A stretch of 64,000 nt of DNA from Pseudomonas sp. PDM04 (GCF_014851765.1 NZ_JACVAI010000001.1:434001-498000); one strand, 5' to 3'. Positions 9,725-19,370 are shown, counted from the first letter of the stretch. Translations and numbers: made by a program. The notes: generated by a model from the sequence alone, not told the origin.

Positions 9725-12175
9725 ATGACCACCCAACTCCCCTGCTACCACTGCGCCCTGCCCGTACCGGCCGGCAGCCGTTTCACCGCCGTCGTGCTCG
9801 GTGAGACCCGCGAGTTCTGCTGCCCCGGTTGCCAGGCCGTGGCCCAGGCCATTGTGGCCGGGGGGCTGGAAAGCTATTACCAGCATCGCAGCGAAGCCTC
9901 GGCCAACCCCGAAGCCTTGCCGGTGCAACTGGTCGATGAACTGGCGCTGTACGACCGCGCCGACGTGCAGAAGCCGTTCGTTCGCCACGACGGTGAACTG
10001 GCCGAGACCACGCTGTTGATGGAAGGCATCAGTTGCGCGGCGTGCGGCTGGCTGATCGAGAAACACCTGCGCGGCTTGCCGGCGGTGGCGGAAGCGCGCC
10101 TGAACCTGTCCAATCATCGCCTGCACGTGCGCTGGGCCGATGGACAGTTGCCGCTGAGCCAGATGCTCGGCGAATTACGCCAGATCGGCTACGCCGCCCA
10201 TCCTTACCAGCCGGACCGCGCCAGCGAACAACTGGCCAGCGAGAACCGCCTGGCCCTGCGCCAACTCGGTGTGGCCGGGTTGCTGTGGTTCCAGGCAATG
10301 ATGGCGACCATGGCCACCTGGCCGGAATTCAATATCGACCTCAGCCCCGAGCTGCACACCATCCTGCGCTGGGTCGCGCTGTTCCTGACCACACCCATCG
10401 TCTTCTACAGCTGTGCGCCGTTCTTCAAGGGGGCGATGCGCGATCTGCGCACGCGCCACCTGACCATGGACGTCTCGGTGTCGCTGGCGATTGGCTGTGC
10501 CTACATCGCCGGGATCTGGACCTCGATCACCGGCGTGGGCGAACTGTATTTCGATACGGTCGGCATGTTTGCCCTGTTCCTGCTGGCCGGGCGCTATCTG
10601 GAGCGACGCGCCCGGGAGCGCACCGCCGCCGCCACTGCACAACTGGTCAACCTGCTGCCCGCCTCGTGCCTGCGCCTGGGTGCCGACGGGCAGAGCGAGC
10701 GCATCCTGCTCAACGAACTGCGTGTCGGCGATCGGGTGCTGGTGCACCCGGGCGCCGTTCTCCCCGCCGACGGCCGGATCCTCGACGGCCAGTCGAGCAT
10801 CGACGAATCCCTGCTGACCGGTGAATACCTGCCGCAACCGCGCGCCCCGGGGGATGCGGTCACCGCCGGCACGTTGAACGTTGAAGGTGCGCTGACAGTG
10901 GAAGTCCTTGCGCTGGGCCATGACACCCGGCTGTCCGCAATCGTCCGCCTGCTGGACCGCGCCCAGTCGGAAAAACCGCGACTGGCGGAAATCGCCGACC
11001 GCGCCGCACAGTGGTTCCTGCTGGTGTCGCTGATTGCCTCGGCGATCATCGGCCTGGTCTGGTGGGAGCTGGATGCCTCGCGCGCCTTCTGGATCGTCCT
11101 GGCGATGGTCGTTGCGACGTGCCCCTGTGCCTTGTCCCTCGCCACCCCCACCGCACTCACCGCGGCCACCGGCACCTTGCACAAACTCGGCCTGCTGCTG
11201 ACCCGTGGCCATGTGCTCGAAGGCCTGAACCAGATCGACACGGTGATCTTCGACAAGACCGGCACACTGACCGAAGGTCGTCTGGCACTGCGCTCGATTC
11301 GCCCGCTCGCCGCCGTGAGCAGCGATCTATGCTTGGGCCTCGCCGCTGCCCTGGAAAACCGCTCCGAACACCCGATTGCCCGTGCCTTCGGTCGCGCCCC
11401 ACTGGCTGCCGAGGAAGTCCACAGCACCCCGGGACTGGGCCTGGAAGGCGTGGTCGCAGGGCAGCGACTGCGCATTGGCCAACCGGGTTTCGTCTGCGAA
11501 CTCAGTGGCGCCATCACACCGTCGATGCCCGAAGAAGCCGGCCAATGGCTGCTGTTGGGCGACGCCCGTGGACCGCTGGCGTGGTTCGTCCTCGACGACC
11601 GCTTGCGTGAAGACGCGCCGGCACTGATCAAGGCGTGCAAGGCTCGCGGTTGGCGCACGCTGCTGCTGTCCGGCGACAGCTCGCCGATGGTCGCCAGTGT
11701 CGCCGCCGAACTGGGCATCGACGAGGCCCGTGGCGGCTTGCGTCCGGACGACAAATTGCAGGTCCTGCAACAGCTGCACCAGGAAGGCCGCAAAGTGCTG
11801 ATGCTCGGCGACGGGGTCAACGATGTTCCGGTGCTGGCCGCCGCCGACATCAGTGTGGCCATGGGGTCGGCCACCGACCTGGCGAAAACCAGTGCCGACG
11901 CCGTGTTGCTCTCGAACCGCCTCGACGCCCTGGTGCAAGCCTTCGGTCTGGCCCGTCGCACCCGGAAGATCATCGTCGAGAACCTGGCCTGGGCCACGCT
12001 GTACAATGGGCTCATGTTGCCGTTCGCTGCCGTCGGCTGGATCACGCCCGTGTGGGCGGCGGTCGGCATGTCCATCAGTTCGTTGGTCGTGGTGCTGAAC
12101 GCCCTGCGCCTGACCCGCCTGCCACGTACGGCGGCCGTCAGCGCCACCCCAGAAACCCGCCCGCTGCCGGCCTGA
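9725..12175 (+). CDS. ccoI: Cu(+)-exporting P1B-type ATPase for cbb3 assembly (CcoI/FixI)
   Basis: Copper-transporting P-type ATPase of 816 residues supplying Cu to the CcoN active site. In order: a Cys-rich N-terminus (YHCALP, FCCPGC) typical of FixI, a heavy-metal domain with GISCAAC (Cys 104 and 107), transmembrane helices, the CPC ion motif (about residues 466-468), the phosphorylation motif DKTGT (about 510) and the hinge GDGVND. All catalytic motifs are intact. Its place before ccoS sets it apart from a general copper-resistance pump. Confidence 0.96.
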   Translation: MTTQLPCYHCALPVPAGSRFTAVVLGETREFCCPGCQAVAQAIVAGGLESYYQHRSEASANPEALPVQLVDELALYDRADVQKPFVRHDGELAETTLLMEGISCAACGWLIEKHLRGLPAVAEARLNLSNHRLHVRWADGQLPLSQMLGELRQIGYAAHPYQPDRASEQLASENRLALRQLGVAGLLWFQAMMATMATWPEFNIDLSPELHTILRWVALFLTTPIVFYSCAPFFKGAMRDLRTRHLTMDVSVSLAIGCAYIAGIWTSITGVGELYFDTVGMFALFLLAGRYLERRARERTAAATAQLVNLLPASCLRLGADGQSERILLNELRVGDRVLVHPGAVLPADGRILDGQSSIDESLLTGEYLPQPRAPGDAVTAGTLNVEGALTVEVLALGHDTRLSAIVRLLDRAQSEKPRLAEIADRAAQWFLLVSLIASAIIGLVWWELDASRAFWIVLAMVVATCPCALSLATPTALTAATGTLHKLGLLLTRGHVLEGLNQIDTVIFDKTGTLTEGRLALRSIRPLAAVSSDLCLGLAAALENRSEHPIARAFGRAPLAAEEVHSTPGLGLEGVVAGQRLRIGQPGFVCELSGAITPSMPEEAGQWLLLGDARGPLAWFVLDDRLREDAPALIKACKARGWRTLLLSGDSSPMVASVAAELGIDEARGGLRPDDKLQVLQQLHQEGRKVLMLGDGVNDVPVLAAADISVAMGSATDLAKTSADAVLLSNRLDALVQAFGLARRTRKIIVENLAWATLYNGLMLPFAAVGWITPVWAAVGMSISSLVVVLNALRLTRLPRTAAVSATPETRPLPA

Positions 12176-12199
12176 GCCGCGCGGGCATGGAGCCTCACC

Positions 12200-12418
12200 A
12201 TGCCAGCTCTCTACGTGATGATCCCGGCGGCGCTGCTGATCGTCGCCATCGCGATCTACATCTTCTTCTGGGCGGTCGACAGCGGTCAGTACGACGACCT
12301 CGACGGCCCGGCCCACAGCATCCTGTTCGATGACCAGGACCCGAACCACACCGCAGCGGTCGACGAAGCCAGCCGCCAGTCCGGCAAGCCGGACGACAAG
12401 GCGCCACCGCATGCTTGA
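12200..12418 (+). CDS. ccoS: cbb3 oxidase maturation protein CcoS
   Basis: Small membrane protein of 72 residues with one N-terminal helix (about 5-26) followed by WAVDSGQYDDLDGPAHSILFDD, the CcoS signature. CcoS is needed for cofactor insertion into cbb3 oxidase. It lies 24 bases after ccoI and its last 8 bases overlap the next gene. Confidence 0.93.
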   Translation: MPALYVMIPAALLIVAIAIYIFFWAVDSGQYDDLDGPAHSILFDDQDPNHTAAVDEASRQSGKPDDKAPPHA

Positions 12419-13094
12419 ACTGGCCCCCCTGCTGGTGTCGGCGGTGATTCTTGGCCTGTTGGGCGGCGGTCATTGCCTGGGCATGTGCGGCGGCCTGATG
12501 GGCGCGTTGACCCTGGCCATTCCAAGGGAACAACGCAGCCGGCGCTTTCGCCTGCTGCTGGCGTACAACCTCGGGCGAATCCTCAGCTACGCAATAGCCG
12601 GCCTGCTGATCGGCCTCGCGGGCTGGGCGCTGGCGAACAGCCCGGCCGCCACGTTCATGCGGGGCCTCGCCGGGTTGTTGCTGATCGCCATGGGCCTGTA
12701 CCTGGCCGGCTGGTGGAGCGGCCTGACCCGCATCGAGAGCCTCGGGCGCGGCCTGTGGCGGCATATCCAGCCCGTGGCGAACAAACTGCTGCCGGTGTCG
12801 AGCCTGCCCCGCGCCTTGCTGCTGGGCGCCCTGTGGGGCTGGCTGCCGTGCGGGCTGGTTTACAGCACGCTGCTGTGGTCGGCGAGCCAGGGCAATGCGC
12901 TGGACAGCGCGCTGCTGATGCTCGCGTTCGGCCTCGGCACCTGGCCGGTGCTGCTGGCCACCGGCCTGGCCGCGGAACGGGTCACGGCGCTGCTGCGCAA
13001 GCGCAGCGTACGCATGACCGGTGGCCTGCTGGTGATCCTGTTCGGTGTCTGGACCCTGCCGGGGCCGCATCAGCATTGGCTGATGGGACACTAG
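12411..13094 (+). CDS. DsbD/TauE-like membrane protein of the cco locus
   Basis: Polytopic membrane protein of 227 residues with about six helices. It carries GGGHCLGMCGG near residue 20 and WLPCGLVYS near residue 145, the paired Cys motifs of the cytochrome c biogenesis transmembrane family (DsbD_2; often labelled sulfite exporter TauE/SafE). ATG 12411 overlaps the end of ccoS by 8 bases; a longer frame from 12330 runs inside ccoS and is rejected. Constant linkage to ccoS suggests a role in copper or thiol handling during oxidase maturation. This is inference; sulfite export is not supported. Confidence 0.85.
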   Translation: MLELAPLLVSAVILGLLGGGHCLGMCGGLMGALTLAIPREQRSRRFRLLLAYNLGRILSYAIAGLLIGLAGWALANSPAATFMRGLAGLLLIAMGLYLAGWWSGLTRIESLGRGLWRHIQPVANKLLPVSSLPRALLLGALWGWLPCGLVYSTLLWSASQGNALDSALLMLAFGLGTWPVLLATGLAAERVTALLRKRSVRMTGGLLVILFGVWTLPGPHQHWLMGH

Positions 13095-13126
13095 CCAGCT
13101 CCCGCAGACGGCTCTGATCCTGAGCG

Positions 13127-13140
13127 TTGATGCAAATCAA
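13127..13140 (+). promoter_or_regulatory. Perfect Anr/FNR box upstream of hemN
   Basis: TTGATGCAAATCAA is an exact match to TTGAT-N4-ATCAA. Its centre is about 70 bases before the hemN ATG, leaving room for a class II activated promoter and a short leader. It fits Anr control of oxygen-independent heme synthesis, with anr itself encoded next door. Confidence 0.92.
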
Positions 13141-13202
13141 GATGCCCCAACGCCGCACCCCATAGACTCGCAACACCGCTAGCCTATCCGGGGAATGCCC
13201 GC

Positions 13203-14588
13203 ATGATGCTCGACGATGTTCGTTGGGACACCGACCTGATCCGCCGTTACGACCTGGCGGGACCGCGCTACACCTCCTACCCGACCGCTGTACAGTTCGA
13301 CGGGACCGTCGGCACCTTCGACCTGTTCCACGCGCTGCGCGAAAGCCGCAAGGCCCTGCGCCCGTTGTCGCTGTACGTGCACATCCCGTTCTGCGCAAAC
13401 ATTTGCTACTACTGCGCCTGCAACAAGGTCATCACCAAGGATCGCGGTCGCGCCCTGCCCTATCTGCAACGCCTGGAGCAGGAAATCCAGTTGATCGCCT
13501 GCCACCTCGACCCCGCGCAGAAAGTCGAGCAACTGCACTTCGGCGGCGGTACGCCGACCTTCCTCAGCCACGACGAATTGCGCCAACTGATGGCCCAACT
13601 GCGCAAGAGCTTCAATTTGCTGGACGACGACAGCGGCGACTACGGCATCGAGATCGACCCACGGGAGGCCGACTGGTCGACCATGGGCCTGCTGCGTGAA
13701 CTGGGGTTCAATCGGGTCAGCATCGGCTTGCAGGACCTCGATCCCGCCGTGCAACGGGCGGTCAATCGCCTGCAAAGCCTGGATGAAACCCGTGCGGTGA
13801 TCGAGGCGGCGCGCACCCTGCAATTTCGCTCGATCAACATCGACCTGATCTACGGACTGCCCAGGCAGACGCCCGAACATTTCGCCCGCACGGTCGAGGA
13901 AGTCATCCACCTGCAGCCGGATCGGTTGTCGGTGTTCAACTACGCGCACCTGCCAGAGCGCTTCATGCCGCAACGCCGGATCAACGGCGATGAGTTGCCC
14001 ACTCCGGCCCAGAAACTGGAAATGCTCCAGCAGACCATCGAACAACTGACGCAAGCCGGCTACCGCTACATCGGCATGGACCACTTCGCCCTGCCCGACG
14101 ACGAACTGGCGATTGCCCAGGAAGAGTCGACCCTGCAGCGCAATTTCCAGGGCTACACCACCCACGGTCATTGCGACCTGATTGGCCTCGGGGTGTCGGC
14201 GATCAGCCAGATCGGCGATCTGTACTGCCAGAACAGCAGCGACCTGAACCAGTACCAGAGCAGCCTGGCCTCTGCGCAACTGGCCACCAATCGCGGCCTG
14301 CTGTGCACCCGCGATGACCGGGTGCGCCGCGCCGTGATCCAGCAACTGATTTGCAGTTTCGAGCTGGAATTCGCTGCGATCGAACAGGCGTTCAACCTCG
14401 ACTTCCGCGGTTACTTCGGCCCGTTGTGGCCGCAATTGCAGGGTATGGCCCGGGACGGGCTGATTGAATTGAGCGATGAACGCATCACGGTACTGCCCGC
14501 CGGACGCTTACTGGTGCGTTCAGTGTGCATGGTGTTCGACGCGTACCTGGATCAGCAGAATCGTCAGCGCTTTTCCCGGGTGATCTAA
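13203..14588 (+). CDS. hemN: Oxygen-independent coproporphyrinogen III oxidase
   Basis: Radical SAM enzyme of 461 residues that decarboxylates coproporphyrinogen III to protoporphyrinogen IX without O2. PFCANICYYCACNK provides the CX3CX2C [4Fe-4S] cluster (Cys 64, 68, 71) plus Cys 73 typical of true HemN. GGGTPTFL is the SAM-binding glycine motif. Length and N-terminus (DLIRRYDLAGPRYTSYPTA) fit HemN rather than shorter HemW-like paralogues. ATG 13206 is an alternative start. The perfect Anr box upstream explains anaerobic induction. Confidence 0.97.
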   Translation: MMLDDVRWDTDLIRRYDLAGPRYTSYPTAVQFDGTVGTFDLFHALRESRKALRPLSLYVHIPFCANICYYCACNKVITKDRGRALPYLQRLEQEIQLIACHLDPAQKVEQLHFGGGTPTFLSHDELRQLMAQLRKSFNLLDDDSGDYGIEIDPREADWSTMGLLRELGFNRVSIGLQDLDPAVQRAVNRLQSLDETRAVIEAARTLQFRSINIDLIYGLPRQTPEHFARTVEEVIHLQPDRLSVFNYAHLPERFMPQRRINGDELPTPAQKLEMLQQTIEQLTQAGYRYIGMDHFALPDDELAIAQEESTLQRNFQGYTTHGHCDLIGLGVSAISQIGDLYCQNSSDLNQYQSSLASAQLATNRGLLCTRDDRVRRAVIQQLICSFELEFAAIEQAFNLDFRGYFGPLWPQLQGMARDGLIELSDERITVLPAGRLLVRSVCMVFDAYLDQQNRQRFSRVI

Positions 14589-14790
14589 CGCTTGATCGCC
14601 AGGGCGGCGGTTTCAACACGTGTTCGGGGGTCGGGCTGACCTGGCTCATGGTCTTGGACAGGGACAGGTTGTCGGTGATCAACCCGCCATCGAGCGCGGT
14701 GATGGCGGCTTGCAGCGCGCTGAGTTTGGCCTGATGCCTGTTTATCCGGCAACACCGGCCACCCTTGACCGCGATGTGACAATTCGGCAC
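14585..14790 (-). pseudogene. Small frameshifted gene between hemN and anr (unrecognised)
   Basis: The minus strand carries a reading frame with Pseudomonas codon usage from GTG 14790 (GAGG 8 bases upstream) giving MPNCHIAVKGGRCC, then KLSALQAAITALDGG and SLSKTMSQVS. Near 14622-14640, at a C-run, the codon-biased frame shifts; the other frame then gives PDPRTRVETAALAIKR and a stop at 14585. Joined, this is a protein of about 68 residues. It may be a real gene broken by one base, or a sequencing error in the C-run. I recall a small hypothetical gene at this place in P. aeruginosa. No function is assigned. Confidence 0.4.
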
Positions 14791-14862
14791 ACCGCTGGCC
14801 TCAACGAGTTCCGTTGGGTTACCCTTACGTCCTATGTGTGATTTCCCACAAGGATTCAAGAA

Positions 14863-15597
14863 ATGTCCGAGCCAGTAAAACTGCGCGCTCACAACCAGGC
14901 CCATTGCAAGGATTGCAGCCTGGCTCCCCTCTGTTTACCACTTTCTCTGAATCTGGAAGACATGGATGCGCTGGACGAAATCGTTAAACGTGGCCGCCCG
15001 CTGAAAAAAGGCGAATTCCTGTTCCGCCAGGGCGACAACTTCGATTGCGTTTATGCAGTTCGCTCCGGCGCGTTGAAAACGTTCAGCCTGAGCGATGGCG
15101 GTGAAGAACAGCTCACCGGTTTCCACCTGCCGAGCGAGCTGGTCGGGCTGTCGGGCATGGACACGGAAAAGCACCCGGTGTCGGCGCAGGCGCTGGAAAC
15201 CACCTCGGTCTGCGAAATTCCGTTCGAACGCCTGGACGAACTGGCGCTGCAACTGCCGCAACTGCGCCGTCAACTGATGCGGGTGATGAGCCGCGAGATT
15301 CGCGACGATCAACAGATGATGTTGCTGCTGTCGAAAAAAACCGCCGACGAACGCATCGCCACCTTCCTCGTCAACCTGTCGGCGCGCTTCCGGGCCCGTG
15401 GCTTCTCGGCCAACCAGTTCCGCCTGAGCATGTCGCGCAACGAAATCGGCAACTACCTGGGCCTGGCGGTGGAAACCGTGTCGCGGGTGTTCACGCGCTT
15501 CCAGGCGAACGAACTGATCGCCGCCGAAGGCAAGGAAATCCATATCCTTGACCCGATCCAGCTCTGCGCACTCGCTGGCGGCTCGCTCGAAGGCTGA
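14863..15597 (+). CDS. anr: Anaerobic regulator Anr (FNR family)
   Basis: Oxygen-sensing CRP/FNR-type activator of 244 residues. The [4Fe-4S] ligands are visible as C15, C18, C24 and C117, so it is a true FNR-type sensor and not a Dnr-like protein. A cAMP-like beta-roll is followed by a C-terminal helix-turn-helix ([23 protein letters not shown]) whose recognition helix reads TTGAT-N4-ATCAA sites. It should control the adjacent cco, ccoG and hemN promoters. The ATG is preceded by AAGGA. Confidence 0.97.
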   Translation: MSEPVKLRAHNQAHCKDCSLAPLCLPLSLNLEDMDALDEIVKRGRPLKKGEFLFRQGDNFDCVYAVRSGALKTFSLSDGGEEQLTGFHLPSELVGLSGMDTEKHPVSAQALETTSVCEIPFERLDELALQLPQLRRQLMRVMSREIRDDQQMMLLLSKKTADERIATFLVNLSARFRARGFSANQFRLSMSRNEIGNYLGLAVETVSRVFTRFQANELIAAEGKEIHILDPIQLCALAGGSLEG

Positions 15598-15674
15598 TGC
15601 AACAAGGCGGCTGAGCCAAACGGTTCAGCCGTCGTTATACTGCGACGTTTGCAGCCTGCCAGGACACCTCGACG

Positions 15675-16223
15675 ATGGTCTTCGACTCCTTCGACATCAA
15701 ATCCCTGATCCGCCCGGTCATCGACTTCCCGAAACCGGGCGTCATTTTTCGCGACATCACCCCGCTGTTCCAGTCCCCCACCGCCCTGCGCATGGTGATG
15801 GACACCTTCGCCCACCGATACGTCGAAGCCGACTTCACCCACATCGGCGCCATGGACGCCCGTGGTTTCCTGATCGGTTCGGTATTGGCCTACCAGTTGA
15901 ACAAGCCGCTGGTGCTGTTTCGCAAACAAGGCAAGCTGCCGGCGGACGTACTGGCGGAAGGTTACGCGACCGAATACGGCGAAGCCTTCCTGGAAGTGCA
16001 CGCCGACAGCCTGTGCGAGGGCGATTCGGTGGTGATGTTCGATGACCTCATCGCCACCGGTGGCACCCTGATCGCGGCAGCCAGCCTGATTCGGCGCATG
16101 GGCGCACGGGTTCACGAAGCGGCGGCGATCATCGACCTGCCGGAGCTGGGTGGGTCACAGCGCCTGGAAGACATGGGAATTGCGACGTTTTGTCTGACGC
16201 AGTTTGCGTTGACTGACAAGTAA
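15675..16223 (+). CDS. apt: Adenine phosphoribosyltransferase
   Basis: Salvage enzyme of 182 residues joining adenine and PRPP to give AMP in the cytoplasm. The PRPP-binding signature [14 protein letters not shown] is near residue 118, and the N-terminal [15 protein letters not shown] is typical of Apt. It stands alone 77 bases after anr. Confidence 0.97.
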   Translation: MVFDSFDIKSLIRPVIDFPKPGVIFRDITPLFQSPTALRMVMDTFAHRYVEADFTHIGAMDARGFLIGSVLAYQLNKPLVLFRKQGKLPADVLAEGYATEYGEAFLEVHADSLCEGDSVVMFDDLIATGGTLIAAASLIRRMGARVHEAAAIIDLPELGGSQRLEDMGIATFCLTQFALTDK

Positions 16224-16242
16224 CGCGGCGCCCGCCGGCGCC

Positions 16243-16316
16243 TTCGCGGACAAGCCCGCTCCCACAGAAACGGTGTAAACACCACACATCCATGTGGGAG
16301 CGAGCCTGCTCGCGAT
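16243..16316. repeat. REP palindrome pair
   Basis: An imperfect left arm (16243-16266, variant GACAAGCCCGCTCCCACA) and a standard right arm (16293-16316) in opposite orientation between convergent apt and the acyl-CoA dehydrogenase gene. Confidence 0.85.
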
Positions 16317-16331
16317 TGCAACACCCCAAGC

Positions 16332-17480
16332 CTACAGCCCCATCTGCTTGCTGATGATCTCGTTCATCACTTCCCGTGTCCCCCCGCCAATCGAAAGAAT
16401 CCGGTTGTCCCGGTACAGCCGCTCCACCAGGCTCTCGCGCATGTAACCCAGGCCGCCGAGGATCTGCACGGCATCACTGGTGATGCGATCAGCCGTGTCG
16501 GTGGCAAAATTCTTGGCCATGGAAATTTCCTTGATCACACTCTGCCCCGCTGCCATTTTTGCCGCCTGCCGGTAGGTGAACTCCCTTGAGACCTCCAGGG
16601 CCGTGGCCATCTCCGCGAGGCGGTGCTTGATCACCTGGAACTTGCCGATGGGTTTGCCGAACGCTTCGCGCTGACGCGCCCATTTCAGGCTCTCCTCCAG
16701 CGCCAACTGAGCGGTCATGTTGGCCATCAGCGCCAGGGCCAGGCGCTCGCTCTGGAAGTTACCCATGATGCAGGCAAAGCCCATGTTCTCGCCACCGATC
16801 AGGTGGCCCACGGGCACTCGGCAATCGTCGAAGAACAACTCCGCCGTGTCCGAGGCCCACCAGCCCATTTTCTTCAGTGATCGCCCCACGGTGAAGCCGG
16901 GGGTGCCCTTCTCGATCAACAACAGGCTGATGCCGGCGAAACCTGGCTCACCGGTGCGCACCGCCACCGTGTAGACGTCGGCACGCACGCCACTGGTGAT
17001 GAACGTCTTGCTGCCGCTGACCCGGTAGACATCGCCGTCACGCACGGCGCGGGTGTGCAGGTTGGCAACGTCGGACCCACCGCCGGGTTCGGTGACGGCC
17101 AGGGCGCTGATCTTCTCGCCGGCCAACACCTGCGGCACGATCCGGTCGCGGAGCTCGGGTCGAGCCCATTTGAGAATCGGCGGCAGGCCGATGTCCAGCG
17201 AGCCCAGCCCCGCCACCAGGCCACCCGAGCCGCAGCGCATCAACTCCTCGCTGGCGGCGACCTTGGCAAACAGGTCGCCTTCATGGCTGCCACCAAAACG
17301 TTCCGGGTAGCCGATACCGAGAATTCCCGCCGCACCGGCCTTGAGGTACAGCTCACGGGGGAAACTTTCGGCTTCTTCCCATTGATCAATGTCTGGAAGA
17401 ATCTCGCGTTCGACGAAACGTCTGACGCTGTCACGGACCAATTGGTGGCTGGGGTCGAAGTATTCCTGGAAGGCAGGCAT
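16332..17480 (-). CDS. Acyl-CoA dehydrogenase, long-chain/isovaleryl type
   Basis: FAD-dependent acyl-CoA dehydrogenase of 382 residues. The catalytic Glu of short- and medium-chain enzymes (YEGT motif) is replaced here by IGGGT, while RLAEMAT in the middle helix supplies the Glu used by long-chain and isovaleryl-CoA dehydrogenases. The FAD-contact stretch ALAVTEPGGGSDVA is intact. ATG 17480 is preferred (GGAG 7 bases upstream) over TTG 17486. The substrate cannot be read from sequence. It stands alone, flanked by REPs. Confidence 0.92.
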   Translation of the reverse strand: MPAFQEYFDPSHQLVRDSVRRFVEREILPDIDQWEEAESFPRELYLKAGAAGILGIGYPERFGGSHEGDLFAKVAASEELMRCGSGGLVAGLGSLDIGLPPILKWARPELRDRIVPQVLAGEKISALAVTEPGGGSDVANLHTRAVRDGDVYRVSGSKTFITSGVRADVYTVAVRTGEPGFAGISLLLIEKGTPGFTVGRSLKKMGWWASDTAELFFDDCRVPVGHLIGGENMGFACIMGNFQSERLALALMANMTAQLALEESLKWARQREAFGKPIGKFQVIKHRLAEMATALEVSREFTYRQAAKMAAGQSVIKEISMAKNFATDTADRITSDAVQILGGLGYMRESLVERLYRDNRILSIGGGTREVMNEIISKQMGL

Positions 17481-17574
17481 CGGCAAACTCCGCGGGAGAG
17501 GTCCAGCGAAGTTAACCGAGCGCTTGCTTGGTTTTCAACAGGATTGTGTGGATCAGATGAATCGGGTTGCCCGC

Positions 17575-17643
17575 ATCGCGAGCAGGCTCGCTCCCACAAG
17601 GGACTACACACCAGACCAATGTGGGAGCGAGCCTGCTCGCGAT
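17575..17643. repeat. REP palindrome pair
   Basis: Two exact 24-base inverted arms (17575-17598 and 17620-17643) identical to those at 9630 and 41348, placed between the acyl-CoA dehydrogenase gene and recR. Confidence 0.92.
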
Positions 17644-17667
17644 GACGTCAGCAGCAACACCACAGAA

Positions 17668-18270
17668 CTACAGGGAGATCGGCTTACGCCCCGCAAACGA
17701 ATGCGCCAGCGTCCCGCCATCCACCAGTTCCAGCTCCCCGCCCAAGGGCACACCGTGGGCGATGCGCGAAGCGATCAGGCCTTTGCTGGAGAGCAACTGA
17801 GCGATGTAATGCGCGGTGGCTTCACCCTCGACGGTCGGATTGGTCGCGAGAATGACTTCGGTGAACGTGCCCGCCTCGTCGATCCGCGCCAGTAACTGGG
17901 GAATCCCGATGGCTTCCGGACCGAGCCCATCAAGCGGCGACAGGTGGCCCTTGAGCACGAAATAACGACCACGGAAACCGGTCTGCTCCACCGCGTACAC
18001 GTCCATCGGGCCTTCCACCACGCACAGCAGGGTGTCGTCGCGACGGGTGTCGGCACACTGCGGGCACAGGTCGTCTTCGGTCAGCGTGCGACACAACCGG
18101 CAGTGCCCCACCCCTTCCATGGCCTGGCTCAAGGCCGATGCCAGGCGCGCGCCGCCGCTGCGATCACGCTCGAGCAACTGCAACGCCATGCGCTGGGCGG
18201 TTTTCTGACCCACGCCAGGCAAAATTCGCAGGGCATCGATCAGTTGGCGAATCAAAGGGCTGAAGCTCAT
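17668..18270 (-). CDS. recR: Recombination mediator RecR
   Basis: DNA-binding recombination mediator of 200 residues that works with RecFO to load RecA at gaps. In order: a helix-hairpin-helix ([14 protein letters not shown]), a Cys4 zinc finger (CRLC and CPQC), and a Toprim domain ([12 protein letters not shown] through [12 protein letters not shown]). Usually it directly follows ybaB; here another gene sits between them. Confidence 0.98.
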   Translation of the reverse strand: MSFSPLIRQLIDALRILPGVGQKTAQRMALQLLERDRSGGARLASALSQAMEGVGHCRLCRTLTEDDLCPQCADTRRDDTLLCVVEGPMDVYAVEQTGFRGRYFVLKGHLSPLDGLGPEAIGIPQLLARIDEAGTFTEVILATNPTVEGEATAHYIAQLLSSKGLIASRIAHGVPLGGELELVDGGTLAHSFAGRKPISL

Positions 18271-18335
18271 GAAGAAAAGTCCGACAAAACGACGAGACGC
18301 GGTTTATACCCGCGCCTCTGGCCAGCGTCAAATGC

Positions 18336-19370
18336 TCAGTCCCGTGCGACCCGCACCACCAGTTTGCCGAAGTTGCGCCCTTCCAGCAGACCGATGAACG
18401 CCTCGGGGGCATTCTCAAGACCGTCGACCACATCCTCACGGAACTTCACCTTGCCATCGCGCACCCAGGGTGCCATGGCGCTGATGAACTCCGGCTGACG
18501 GTCACCGTAGTCATCGAACACGATGAAGCCCTGGATACGCACCCGCTTGGTCAGCAGAGTGCGCTGCAGCAACGGCAAGCGATCCGGGCCGGACGGCGCT
18601 TCACTGGCGTTGTAGGAGGCGATCAGGCCGCACAGGGGAATGCGCGCCTTTGGGTTGAGCAACGGCACAACCGCATCGAACACCTTGCCCCCCACATTCT
18701 CGTAATAGATGTCGACGCCCTTTGGACACGCCAGCGCCAGTTCACTGGCGAAATCCGCGCTGCGGTGATCGATGCAGGCGTCGAACCCCAGTTCCTCGAC
18801 CACGTAGCGGCACTTGTCCGCGCCACCCGCGACGCCGACCACGCGCAAGCCCTTGATTTTCGCCACCTGGCCGACCACCGAACCGACCGCACCGGAGGCC
18901 GCCGCCACCACCAGGGTTTCGCCGGATTGGGGTTGGCCAATGTCCATCAGGCCCATGTAGGCGGTCATGCCCGGCATGCCCAGCACACCCAATGCCATCG
19001 ACGGGCTTGGCAAGCCGGACGGCACCGGGATGATGTTGCGCCCGTCGCTGATGCTGTGGCTCTGCCAGCCGGTCGCGCCGACCACCAGATCGCCTTCATG
19101 AAACTTGGGGTTCAACGAACGCTCAACCCGACTGACAGCCCCACCGGTCATCACCTCGTCGATTTCCACCGGCGCGGCGTAGGACGGCGCATCGCTCATG
19201 CGACCACGCATGTAGGGGTCCAGCGACAGAAAAAGGGTCTTGAGCAACACCTGACCATCGGCCAGGTCCGGCAACGCTTCCCGTTCCAGGCGGAAATTCT
19301 CGGGCGTCGGCGCGCCCACCGGACGGGACGCCAGGACGATACGTTGGTTGAGGGTCAATGCTTCTGGCAT
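18336..19370 (-). CDS. NADPH-dependent MDR-family reductase (CurA/YncB-like)
   Basis: Zinc-independent medium-chain reductase of 344 residues reducing activated C=C bonds. SLDPYMRGRM near the N-terminus and AASGAVGSVVGQVAKIKG (the dinucleotide fold) are typical of the CurA/leukotriene-B4-dehydrogenase-like family. AGGAG is 8 bases before the ATG. It interrupts the usual ybaB-recR pairing and has its own leader. The substrate is unknown. Confidence 0.93.
   Translation of the reverse strand: MPEALTLNQRIVLASRPVGAPTPENFRLEREALPDLADGQVLLKTLFLSLDPYMRGRMSDAPSYAAPVEIDEVMTGGAVSRVERSLNPKFHEGDLVVGATGWQSHSISDGRNIIPVPSGLPSPSMALGVLGMPGMTAYMGLMDIGQPQSGETLVVAAASGAVGSVVGQVAKIKGLRVVGVAGGADKCRYVVEELGFDACIDHRSADFASELALACPKGVDIYYENVGGKVFDAVVPLLNPKARIPLCGLIASYNASEAPSGPDRLPLLQRTLLTKRVRIQGFIVFDDYGDRQPEFISAMAPWVRDGKVKFREDVVDGLENAPEAFIGLLEGRNFGKLVVRVARD

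Noticed and set aside
15600..15674. Possible extra small gene between anr and apt
   Set aside because: Only 77 bases; no start with a ribosome site and no coding bias.
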